A stretch of DNA of 6,790 bases from Acidimicrobiia bacterium (GTDB lineage Bacteria > Actinomycetota > Acidimicrobiia > Spongiisociales > ZC4RG35). The notes under the pieces were generated by a model. The model saw only the letters and a list, made by a program, of their open reading frames with translations. It had not been told where the DNA came from and did not search any database. How positions within the stretch are numbered: position 1 is the first letter of the stretch; every line of letters begins with the position of its first letter. The position numbers were made by a program, and so were the translations under genes. Positions 1 through 5,874 of the stretch are shown here, in pieces. The DNA lies in assembly GCA_025929005.1 (NCBI GenBank), contig JAICND010000083.1, forward strand, positions 1-6,790, read 5' to 3'.

Positions 1-25
1 CCGTTCTGGCTACGCAGGAACGAGT

Positions 26-51
26 GGGGGTGGGGTGCGGTGGGGTGGGGG
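26..51 (+). other. G-quadruplex-forming motif just past the methyltransferase stop
   Basis: Four runs of four or more G occur in 26 bases: 26-30, 32-35, 42-45 and 47-51. The loops are T, TGCGGT and T. This fits the usual G-quadruplex pattern with single-base outer loops, which are known to favour stable folding. It lies on the plus strand, which is the template for the minus-strand methyltransferase ending at 54. RNA polymerase leaving that gene therefore meets G-runs in its template and makes a C-rich transcript. A role in stopping or pausing transcription is inferred; it could also be the edge of a neighbouring gene not seen here. Confidence 0.6.
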
Positions 52-53
52 CC

Positions 54-629
54 CTACTTGTCGACCCAAGCGAATCGGGTCATCGGCCCGTCACCGCCAG
101 TTGCCGAGCCCGCCACTTCGAAACCACACCGGCCCAAGATCTCCGCCACATCAACTGGAGCAAGGTTGCGGGATCGACTGCCATATGAACCGATGATGAG
201 CTTTCCGTCCTGGTCGACCCAGCCGTACAGGCGACGCAACCATTCGCAGCGAAGGTCACTCGGAGCTAGCTCCAGCAACGAGTAGACGAAGGTCCACTCC
301 CGGCCCGGCTGCCATTGCCAGGCATCTGCCGCCACGAAGTTGCCAGCCCTGTCCATATGCCGTTCCCTGGCGCGATCGATGAGGGACTCGCCGAGATCGA
401 CACCATGAGGCACTATCCGAAATCCCCGCTCGGCGGCCCAACTCACGACATCAGACGCCAGAAGCCCGTTGGCGCAACCGACATCGAGGAAGTCGCCGTC
501 GCGATCGATTGCTTCTGTCATGGGTGACCGCTCAGCGATCCACCGCGCTCTGCCTCCTCCGAATCCCGATTGGGTCTCCGGAACTTCGGACCCGAGGTAT
601 TTGTCCTCGAGAGCGGCCATGCGGGCCAT
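54..629 (-). CDS. Class I SAM-dependent methyltransferase, substrate unknown
   Basis: This 191-residue cytoplasmic protein has the Rossmann-type SAM-binding fold. Motif I is FLDVGCANG (residues 47-55). The acidic residue that usually binds the SAM ribose is in VDLGES (77-82), the adenine-side motif is around ADAWQW (101-106), and a late strand is GKLIIGSYG (142-150). The N-terminal stretch EDKYLGSEVPETQSGFGG precedes the fold and resembles small actinobacterial methyltransferases of unknown substrate. It is the last gene of the minus-strand run, 48 bases after the PilT-like gene. The ATG at 629 has no clear Shine-Dalgarno; an ATG at 620 is the alternative. The frame stays open back to the TAA of the upstream gene, but no ATG, GTG or TTG lies there. 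The fold is confident. The acceptor (small molecule, protein or RNA) cannot be told. Confidence 0.85.
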   Translation of the reverse strand: MARMAALEDKYLGSEVPETQSGFGGGRARWIAERSPMTEAIDRDGDFLDVGCANGLLASDVVSWAAERGFRIVPHGVDLGESLIDRARERHMDRAGNFVAADAWQWQPGREWTFVYSLLELAPSDLRCEWLRRLYGWVDQDGKLIIGSYGSRSRNLAPVDVAEILGRCGFEVAGSATGGDGPMTRFAWVDK

Positions 630-677
630 GAAGACAGAGTCGGGTATTTGCAGGAACCCAGGTTGGCCGAAAAGTGC

Positions 678-1754
678 TTAGACGTCGAGGCCGGCCTCTA
701 GGGCCCGGGCCCGCAACTCATGAGGATTGCGAACGTGGGGTAGGGCTACCCGCACCGCCACCCGACGGCTCAGAACCAGGCCCTGGAGGGTCTGATCAAA
801 GGTGTGCATCCCGAAGAACTCGCTCTCCTTCAGCACCTCATCGAGACTTCCGTTGCCATCGATTATCCGCTCGCGTACGCGTTCGTTGCTGGTGAGCACC
901 TCGGTGGCCAGGACCTGGGTACTGCCATCGGTCGTTTCCAACAGTCTCTGGCTCACGATCGCAACCAGGTGAGCGGCGATCTGACGACGGGCTAGACCTT
1001 GTTCTTGTGGGGGGAAATAGCCAACGAGCCGGTTGATAGTGTCAGCGGGGTCGGTGGTGTGCATGGAACTGATCACCAGGTGACCCGTTTCGGCGGCCGT
1101 GATCGCGGCCCGCGCCGTTTCGGCTTCGGCGATGTGAGAGATGACGATCACGTCGGCGTCCTGACGAATTGCCCGATGCACAGCATCACCGAAGTTGGCG
1201 GTGTCGACACCCACCTCTCGTTGGGCGACCACAGCCAGCTTGTCCGGGTGAAGAATCTCGATTGGATCTTCGACCGTCACAATTGACACTGGACGGGTCG
1301 TGTTGATGTGATCGACAACGGCCGCCATAGTCGAGCTCTTGCCGGAGCCGGACGGGCCCGTGATCAACAGAAGACCCTTATGTTCGGAAGCCAGGCGACC
1401 GAGGACTGGGGGAACTCCCAACTCGTCAAAGCTGGCCGTATCAGACGGCACTCGTCGCAGAACCATGCTTACAGATCCTCGCTGCCGGAAGGCAGTTACG
1501 CGGAAACGCCCGAGGTCAGGGCGGCCCCAGGCAAAGTCGGCTTCTCCGCGCTCTTTGAATTCACGGACCGCTCGTTGGGTGAAGATTGTCTGGGCGTAGG
1601 ACTCAGTGTCGTTGGGGCGCAGGGTTGGAAGTCCGTGAAGACGGCGGAGTTCGCCTGCCACCCGGATCACCGGTGGCGAACCCACCTTCAGATGGAGGTC
1701 CGAGGCACCGGCCGAAACGGTGCGCTGCAGAAGCTCCTCTATCGAAACGTCCAT
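678..1754 (-). CDS. pilT-like: PilT-like type IV pilus ATPase with altered Walker B
   Basis: This 358-residue protein belongs to the PilT/GspE secretion-ATPase family, whose hexamers power pilus retraction at the inner face of the membrane. The N-terminal PAS-like domain covers about residues 1-105. It is followed by Walker A GPSGSGKS (133-140), the Asp box IVTVEDPIE (158-166) and the His box ETGHLVISSMHTTD (222-235). Length and C-terminal layout match PilT, including an AIRNLIRE-like segment near 292-300. The Walker B region reads DADVIVISHIAEAET (199-213), where PilT normally has GEMRD; the catalytic Glu position is His207. ATP hydrolysis may therefore be lost or changed. The ATG at 1754 has a good Shine-Dalgarno. 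No other pilus gene is in the window. It could be a PilU-like or regulatory paralogue rather than the main retraction motor. Confidence 0.9.
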   Translation of the reverse strand: MDVSIEELLQRTVSAGASDLHLKVGSPPVIRVAGELRRLHGLPTLRPNDTESYAQTIFTQRAVREFKERGEADFAWGRPDLGRFRVTAFRQRGSVSMVLRRVPSDTASFDELGVPPVLGRLASEHKGLLLITGPSGSGKSSTMAAVVDHINTTRPVSIVTVEDPIEILHPDKLAVVAQREVGVDTANFGDAVHRAIRQDADVIVISHIAEAETARAAITAAETGHLVISSMHTTDPADTINRLVGYFPPQEQGLARRQIAAHLVAIVSQRLLETTDGSTQVLATEVLTSNERVRERIIDGNGSLDEVLKESEFFGMHTFDQTLQGLVLSRRVAVRVALPHVRNPHELRARALEAGLDV

Positions 1755-1762
1755 CCCACAAT

Positions 1763-1769
1763 CCCTTCT
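1763..1769 (-). promoter_or_regulatory. Shine-Dalgarno of the PilT-like gene
   Basis: On the minus strand the bases read AGAAGGG, 8 bases before the ATG at 1754. This is close to the consensus and settles the start. It lies in the 63-base gap after the preceding gene, which otherwise shows no clear promoter or terminator. Confidence 0.7.
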
Positions 1770-1817
1770 ATGGCGGTGATTGCTGGGTTATCGGCTCGAT
1801 TTGCAGGCTCTTTACGC

Positions 1818-2561
1818 CTAACCAGGCGGGAGCTGGGCACCGGGAGGGTTGGTCCTTTCCACCAGGGTCAGCTGCCCTACCCCTCGGTTCATCGGGCGGC
1901 TGTCGGTATTGGAACAACCTCCGTCGGTCTCGCGCTGGTACGTGGTCGAGTACGCCTCGGGTCTCCACTCCTCACCAGCCACGGTCAGGCCGCCCGGCCC
2001 TGACCACAGCGCCGTGACCCCCGGGTCATCGCACTGGGCAAAGATTTCCGACCAGACGATTGGCAGCGTGAGATGGTCTCCCCCTCCCGCCAGTCGACGA
2101 ACCACGGTCCGGACACCTCGGGCCAGATCGGTCACCTCTCCTGCCCACCATCCAGGCCGGTCGGGAAAGATCCGCAGCCGATAGGCGCTTTCGGGCAGCC
2201 ATTCGAAGTTGCGTGTGTTCGGATTCCCAAGCACCGAAGGGAGGTCGGATTCCGAGCCCACCAACTCCCAACCGGTCCGGTCATATCCGCCCCAGTTGAC
2301 GGCGGTTGACCCTGGATAGGACGGATGCCACTGGAGCCCGAGATGGGCGGCGCCGGTTACGCCGTCCTCATCTCTGAAGCTGGCCTGGAGCGCCCAGAAG
2401 TACAGCTCCGGAACTAGAGGGGGTTCCGTAATCGCCAGGGTGACCCACACTTCTTGCAGGGCGACCCGTGGAGTCCAATGGAGGTGAAAGGAAGAAGCCC
2501 GGTTGGCCGATGTCGGATATCCCTCCCGTCGGAGACGGGGGGTTCGCCGCCACAACCTCAT
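1818..2561 (-). CDS. Unrecognised 247-residue protein coupled to the deacetylase gene
   Basis: I do not recognise this protein with confidence. It is rich in Trp, Gly, Pro and predicted beta strands, which suggests a beta-sandwich or lectin-like fold. A central block looks conserved in style: AAHLGLQWHPSYPGSTAVNW (about residues 71-90), then a GNPNTRNFEW segment, and later VWSEIFAQCDDPGVTALW (about 178-195). There is a faint likeness to the DUF3472 type (the GLQ segment plus aromatic strands), offered only as a lead. No signal peptide or membrane segment is seen, so it is probably cytoplasmic. Two cysteines, in FAQCDD and GGCSN, could pair. Its ATG overlaps the TGA of the deacetylase gene (ATGA, 2558-2561) and has no strong Shine-Dalgarno, so translation is probably coupled. 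This supports a functional link to the deacetylase but gives no activity. Confidence 0.75.
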   Translation of the reverse strand: MRLWRRTPRLRREGYPTSANRASSFHLHWTPRVALQEVWVTLAITEPPLVPELYFWALQASFRDEDGVTGAAHLGLQWHPSYPGSTAVNWGGYDRTGWELVGSESDLPSVLGNPNTRNFEWLPESAYRLRIFPDRPGWWAGEVTDLARGVRTVVRRLAGGGDHLTLPIVWSEIFAQCDDPGVTALWSGPGGLTVAGEEWRPEAYSTTYQRETDGGCSNTDSRPMNRGVGQLTLVERTNPPGAQLPPG

Positions 2562-3568
2562 AACACCCAGAAGTCCGCGAGCGCCCGCGCCGCCTGGTCA
2601 ACGGCATCGAAGGCGCCCGGCGGTGAGAAATACGAGTCGGTGACCACGGGTCTTCCCCCAGCCAGCCCTTGCAGTGTTGCAGTGCTAGACGCTGTCAACG
2701 CGGGCAGGTGATAACCCCCTTCGAGGAAGACGACGGTTCTCGAGGCAGGCATCAACTTCGCAGCCTCGGCGGCCATCCATCCAAAGTCGTCGGCTTCGAG
2801 GCGGAGTTCGGCCAGAGGGTCCTCGGCATGGGCGTCGTAACCCGAGCTAATCAGGAGCCAGTCGGCCGAATACTGCTCGAGTACAGGCGTGATCACCTTC
2901 TCCCAGGCATACCGATAGCCGTCGCCGGCGGTCCCGGCCGGAAAAGGTACGTTGACCACCGTCCCACGTCCGGGTCCGTCTCCGATCTCGTCGTAGTCAC
3001 CTTGGTACGGGTAGTACGGGAACTGGTGGAGGCTCAGGTAGAGGACGCCAGGGTCGGTGCTGAAACTCTCCTGGGTCCCGTTGCCGTGGTGAACATCCCA
3101 GTCGAGAATGGCCACCCGCTCACCGTTTCCTCGCAGCATCGCGGCGGACACCGCCACATTGTTGAAGAGACAGAAACCCATCGCCCGGTCGTAGCGGGCG
3201 TGATGACCGGGCGGTCTCACTGCCAGGAAAGCGAAGGTCTCATCGCTTTGCCTCATGACTTCAATCGCTGTGGGCCCGGCCCCTGCTGCCAAAACAGCAG
3301 CGTCCCAACTGTTGGGTCCAACGATCGTGTCCGCATCGAGATGGCCACCCCCGCTGCGACAGAAACGCTCGATGGCCTCAACGTAGGCCGAAGAGTGAAC
3401 CATGTGGAGCATCTCCGGGCTGGCAGGTTTGGGGTTGATTCGAACCAGCGGCAGACCTGCCTGTTCAACACCGGCATCGATTGCGCGCAGACGCGCCGGT
3501 CGTTCGGGGTGCAGCGAGCCCGTGTCGTGACGATGAAACGCCTCATCGGTCACATACAAAACCTCCAC
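2558..3568 (-). CDS. Histone deacetylase family protein (acetyl-lysine/acetylpolyamine amidohydrolase)
   Basis: This 336-residue arginase-fold zinc amidohydrolase is predicted to remove acetyl groups from lysines, polyamines or related amides in the cytoplasm. Family marks, numbered from the GTG start, are HPERPARL (20-27), the catalytic His pair in PPGHHA (His122-His123), the zinc ligands Asp158 and His160 in DWDVHHGNG, the third ligand Asp245 in GYDAH, and the transition-state Tyr286 in EGGY. All catalytic residues are present, so an active enzyme is expected. The open frame extends upstream to an ATG at 3802. That extension is low-complexity, lies over the divergent GNAT gene and has no family similarity. 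The GTG at 3568 has a GGGAGAG Shine-Dalgarno and starts exactly where the fold begins. It is the first gene of the minus-strand run. The true substrate is unknown; AcuC-like or polyamine deacetylase are the main options. Confidence 0.93.
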   Translation of the reverse strand: MEVLYVTDEAFHRHDTGSLHPERPARLRAIDAGVEQAGLPLVRINPKPASPEMLHMVHSSAYVEAIERFCRSGGGHLDADTIVGPNSWDAAVLAAGAGPTAIEVMRQSDETFAFLAVRPPGHHARYDRAMGFCLFNNVAVSAAMLRGNGERVAILDWDVHHGNGTQESFSTDPGVLYLSLHQFPYYPYQGDYDEIGDGPGRGTVVNVPFPAGTAGDGYRYAWEKVITPVLEQYSADWLLISSGYDAHAEDPLAELRLEADDFGWMAAEAAKLMPASRTVVFLEGGYHLPALTASSTATLQGLAGGRPVVTDSYFSPPGAFDAVDQAARALADFWVL

Positions 3569-3574
3569 AGGCCG

Positions 3575-3580
3575 TACTCT
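3575..3580 (+). promoter_or_regulatory. Possible -10 box (TACTCT) for leaderless GNAT transcript
   Basis: TACTCT fits the TANNNT actinobacterial -10 pattern and ends 7 bases before the GTG at 3588, so transcription would begin at or next to the start codon. No Shine-Dalgarno is present before this GTG, which agrees with a leaderless mRNA. No convincing -35 box is seen. Inference from sequence only. Confidence 0.4.
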
Positions 3581-3583
3581 CCC
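3577..3583 (-). promoter_or_regulatory. Shine-Dalgarno of the deacetylase gene
   Basis: The minus strand reads GGGAGAG, 8 bases before the GTG at 3568. It is the reason for choosing this start over the ATG at 3802. The same bases, read on the plus strand, overlap the proposed -10 box of the divergent GNAT gene. Confidence 0.65.
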
Positions 3584-3587
3584 ACAG

Positions 3588-4328
3588 GTGTCGGTAACTG
3601 GCCGCTCAGAGCGGCTCAAGAGTCGGGGGGAGTGGCCCGGACCCGTCGAGTTCTCAGCCGGATGGGCGCGGGCCCATGTTCGACCCTGGAATGAAGATCT
3701 GCCGGCTGCCGCCCTTCGGCTGGAACGAGGAGGAGCCCGGTTTCTCAACCTGTGTGCCCAGGCCGTTTCGGCGTGGACCAAGGATGTCTTCTCCCCCGCC
3801 ACCCTCCCCGGATCGGGTCGGGTTTGGCGCGAGGCAGGATTCGAAGAGTGGGGTCAGTTGCTCCTCTTCGAGCATCTCCTCACCGACCTAAAGGTTCCCG
3901 AGGCCCTTGTAACCGAGAACGACCTGTTGGACGTGATCGTTTTGAACCGGATCGACCGTGACTCCTTTCCTCCTGCGTGGCGCTTGGGGCCGATCGGGTT
4001 GGCAGAAAGTGTGTCCGCCACCAGTCGATCGGCGATTCATACGGTCGCGGCCGATGGCGAGGTGGCCGGCTTTGCTGTCACCGGAGTCTCATTGGGGGTG
4101 GGCTATCTACAACGGCTGGCGGTTGATCCGAAGTATCGAGGAAGAGGACTCGGACGATCCCTGGTCCGGGCTTCCTTGACCTGGGCGCGGCGCCGTCGGG
4201 CTATCTCGGTTCTGGTGAATACACAACCCGACAACGACCAGGCAGCGGCTCTCTACCGGGGAGAGGGGTTCACCGACGTGGCCGCCGGACTCCAGATCTG
4301 GAGATTCAACCCGGCAACCAGGAACTAA
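3588..4328 (+). CDS. GNAT-family N-acetyltransferase
   Basis: This 246-residue protein is predicted to transfer an acyl group from acetyl-CoA to an amine. The C-terminal GNAT domain spans about residues 110-241. Its strand motif is GYLQRLAVDPKYRGRGLG (172-189), where RGRGLG (184-189) is the pyrophosphate-binding loop for CoA. It continues into NTQPDNDQAAALYRGEGF (211-228), typical of the late helix and strand. The N-terminal part (31-100, starting VRPWNEDL and ending in a GFEEWGQLLLFEHLL segment) looks like the end of a second, degenerate GNAT half without a CoA loop. The GTG at 3588 is the first possible start after an in-frame stop at 3534 and is only 19 bases from the divergent deacetylase start. 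The first 30 residues are low in family character. Resemblance to RimI-type protein acetyltransferases is general only; the substrate is unknown. Confidence 0.88.
   Translation: MSVTGRSERLKSRGEWPGPVEFSAGWARAHVRPWNEDLPAAALRLERGGARFLNLCAQAVSAWTKDVFSPATLPGSGRVWREAGFEEWGQLLLFEHLLTDLKVPEALVTENDLLDVIVLNRIDRDSFPPAWRLGPIGLAESVSATSRSAIHTVAADGEVAGFAVTGVSLGVGYLQRLAVDPKYRGRGLGRSLVRASLTWARRRRAISVLVNTQPDNDQAAALYRGEGFTDVAAGLQIWRFNPATRN
3591..3619 (-). promoter_or_regulatory. Weak candidate promoter for the deacetylase operon
   Basis: On the minus strand TTGAGC (3614-3619) is followed after 17 bases by TACCGA (3591-3596). The spacing is ideal and the -35 matches four of six consensus bases. The -10 is poor at its last position. 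A start near 3585 would leave room for the GGGAGAG ribosome site. It lies inside the first codons of the divergent GNAT gene. Confidence 0.22.
3601..3615. repeat. Perfect 6-bp inverted repeat in the divergent control region
   Basis: GCCGCT (3601-3606) and AGCGGC (3610-3615) are separated by CAG. The repeat sits in the spacer of the candidate deacetylase promoter and in the start of the GNAT coding region. It could be a repressor site, but short GC-rich palindromes arise by chance. Confidence 0.35.
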
Positions 4329-4341
4329 CCGGCCGCTGCAA

Positions 4342-4347
4342 TAGTCT
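4342..4347 (+). promoter_or_regulatory. Possible -10 box (TAGTCT) for leaderless LCP transcript
   Basis: TAGTCT matches TANNNT and ends 8 bases before the ATG at 4356. The 27-base gap after the GNAT stop contains no Shine-Dalgarno. This suggests that the LCP gene can be transcribed by itself as a leaderless message, besides any read-through from the GNAT gene. No clear -35 is visible. Confidence 0.33.
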
Positions 4348-4355
4348 TAACTTCA

Positions 4356-5849
4356 ATGGCATCTACTGGTCGGCGAATGCGCCGACCTTCGATCACGCCC
4401 ACCCTGGCAGCTTTCCTTTCAGCGCTCCTGCCCGGTCTCGGACAGGTGCGCCAGGGACGGCTGCGCGCGGCCCGGCCCTATCTGCGAATTGCATTACTCC
4501 TGGCGGTCGTGGTGTTGCTGGCCCTCACAGCCGGGCTCACCGAAATCGCCAAGTGGCTGGCTGACCCGGCCCATCTCCTCATCCTCTTGGCTGCAAATGT
4601 CATGATCGCAGTCCTGCGGACCGCTGCGGTTTGGGAGGCGTGGCGAGGGGGCGGTGGCAGCTTTCGCAAGATCGGAGTGGTCGCAATTCTGATCTTCGTG
4701 CTCGTACCCCATGTGGCGGTCGGTTGGGGCCAGGTCAGGACCTACGGCTTTCTCACCACGGTCTTCTCGGGTGGAGGCACCACTCCGGACTTCGCACTCG
4801 GTGGCACCACATCGACCACCGACACCCTCGCCCCGGGAGAGACCACCACCACCCTCACCACCATGCCAACGACCACCACGACCACAGTGCCATGGGAAGG
4901 CCGCGGTCGCCTCAACTTGATGCTGTTGGGAGCCGACAGTGGCACCGGCCGCACCGGCATCAGAACGGACACCATGATCATCGCCTCGATCGATTTGGTC
5001 GACGGTGACATCGCCATGTTCGGATTCCCTCGCAACCTGATCGATCTCAAGTTTCCCGATGGCACCGAGTTCACGGCCTACTCAAGGATCCTCAACGAGG
5101 TCTACCCCTACGGACTCGACAACCCTGATCGGTATCCGGTTTCCAACCCGGGCGCGGCCGCTCTCAAGGACATGTTGCAGGGAATGACGGGCATCGAAAT
5201 CGATTACTACGTGCTCATCAACCTGCAGGCGTTTGTCGACATTGTCAACGCCCTCGGTGGCGTCACGATCTATGTCAACCGGACCATCGTCGACGAGGAG
5301 TATCCGCTAGAGGATGGAACCTTTACGGAGTTAAGGATCGAGCAGGGCGTCAACGAGATGGACGGTACTACAGCACTCGCCTACGTTCGGAGTCGACACG
5401 ACAGCACGGACTACGACCGGATGTCCCGGCAACGGTGCTTCCTCTCGGCGATGGCCGCCCAGGCCGATGTGGGCACGATACTCACATCGCTTCCGAGCCT
5501 GCTCGATGCCATACAGGCCAACGTCGCCACCGACATTCCCCTGTCGTCCCTTCCCGCCCTGGTGGAGTTGGTCGGTGTAGTCAAACCCACAGATGCTCTC
5601 GTCATTGGCTTCGGACCGCCCGACTGGATCACCGGCAGGATCGACGGTTATCCGATCCCCAACGTACCCAAGATTCGGGAGGCGGTGGCATTGGCAATTA
5701 GCGATCCGGAGCAGGCGAGGACCCAGTTCGGAATCGAGGAGGCCGGCGACGCTTGTGGCTTTGGAGACGATCCCACCGTGGCGCCGACAACAACGACCAC
5801 CACCACCACGACATCCACTTCTCCGACCTCGTCGACTACCGCTCCGTAG
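4356..5849 (+). CDS. LytR-CpsA-Psr (LCP) family cell-wall glycopolymer ligase
   Basis: This 497-residue membrane protein is predicted to move lipid-linked glycopolymers onto peptidoglycan outside the membrane. An N-terminal SALLPGLGQ segment (22-30) is followed by three hydrophobic segments at about 44-61, 72-91 and 106-124. A Thr-rich linker (142-178) leads to the LCP domain, about 185-445. Catalytic and lipid-binding motifs are RTDTM (203-207), FPRNL (224-228) and YVRSRHDSTDYDRMSRQR (343-360), which holds the conserved arginines that hold the pyrophosphate. Cys361 and Cys467 could form a disulfide. The tail (477-497) is again Thr/Ser-rich. No Shine-Dalgarno precedes the ATG. It is 27 bases after the GNAT gene and convergent with the sugar transferase gene 11 bases away, whose product could begin the glycans it attaches. 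Family assignment is firm; the exact polymer is unknown. Confidence 0.94.
   Translation: MASTGRRMRRPSITPTLAAFLSALLPGLGQVRQGRLRAARPYLRIALLLAVVVLLALTAGLTEIAKWLADPAHLLILLAANVMIAVLRTAAVWEAWRGGGGSFRKIGVVAILIFVLVPHVAVGWGQVRTYGFLTTVFSGGGTTPDFALGGTTSTTDTLAPGETTTTLTTMPTTTTTTVPWEGRGRLNLMLLGADSGTGRTGIRTDTMIIASIDLVDGDIAMFGFPRNLIDLKFPDGTEFTAYSRILNEVYPYGLDNPDRYPVSNPGAAALKDMLQGMTGIEIDYYVLINLQAFVDIVNALGGVTIYVNRTIVDEEYPLEDGTFTELRIEQGVNEMDGTTALAYVRSRHDSTDYDRMSRQRCFLSAMAAQADVGTILTSLPSLLDAIQANVATDIPLSSLPALVELVGVVKPTDALVIGFGPPDWITGRIDGYPIPNVPKIREAVALAISDPEQARTQFGIEEAGDACGFGDDPTVAPTTTTTTTTTSTSPTSSTTAP
4779..4889 (+). repeat. Thr-rich low-complexity linker coded by ACC/ACG-rich tract
   Basis: Codons 142-178 of the LCP gene are dominated by Thr (runs of four and six) with some Pro, Ser and Gly. 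It joins the last membrane segment to the catalytic domain and could act as a flexible spacer or a site of O-glycosylation. The near-repeated ACC triplets may vary in number between strains. Confidence 0.7.
5787..5846 (+). repeat. Thr/Ser-rich C-terminal tail of the LCP protein
   Basis: The last 20 residues contain nine Thr in a row followed by a Ser/Thr/Pro mix, coded by ACA/ACG/ACC triplets. It echoes the linker before the catalytic domain, so the LCP domain is bracketed by two such tracts. A wall-spanning or glycosylated tail is inferred. Confidence 0.65.
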
Positions 5850-5850
5850 C

Positions 5851-5874
5851 GCAGGCCGGTCTACCCAGGCCTGC
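5851..5874. terminator. Inverted repeat at convergent gene ends, possible two-way terminator
   Basis: GCAGGCC (5851-5857) and GGCCTGC (5868-5874) form a perfect 7-bp stem with a 10-base loop. It fills the 11-base gap between the LCP stop and the sugar transferase stop and enters the latter's last codons. There is no T-run on either side, so it is not a classic intrinsic terminator. The location is what suggests a role in ending both transcripts. Confidence 0.4.

Noticed and set aside
701..712. 12-bp palindrome GGGCCCGGGCCC
   Set aside because: It lies inside the last codons of the PilT-like gene and codes Arg-Ala-rich sequence; likely a chance result of GC-rich codons.
1814..1827. Small hairpin CGCCT-AACC-AGGCG over the stop of the unrecognised gene
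   Set aside because: The stem is only 5 bp and has no T-run in the direction of transcription; the downstream gene is probably co-transcribed.
1308..2003. 231-codon plus-strand open frame
   Set aside because: It runs antisense across the PilT-like gene and into the next gene; no domain is visible and the opposite strand is clearly coding.
2669..3694. 341-codon plus-strand open frame
   Set aside because: It is antisense to the deacetylase gene, which has all its catalytic motifs; the frame has no recognisable domain and is a mirror of GC-rich codon use.
3569..3802. N-terminal extension of the deacetylase to an ATG at 3802
   Set aside because: It is Arg/Ser/Pro-rich with no family similarity, lies wholly over the divergent GNAT coding region, and the GTG at 3568 has a good ribosome site at the true beginning of the fold.
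4841..4888. ACC-rich triplet tract considered as a CRISPR or tandem repeat array
   Set aside because: The triplets are in frame and code Thr in the LCP linker; there are no spacers or longer repeated unit.
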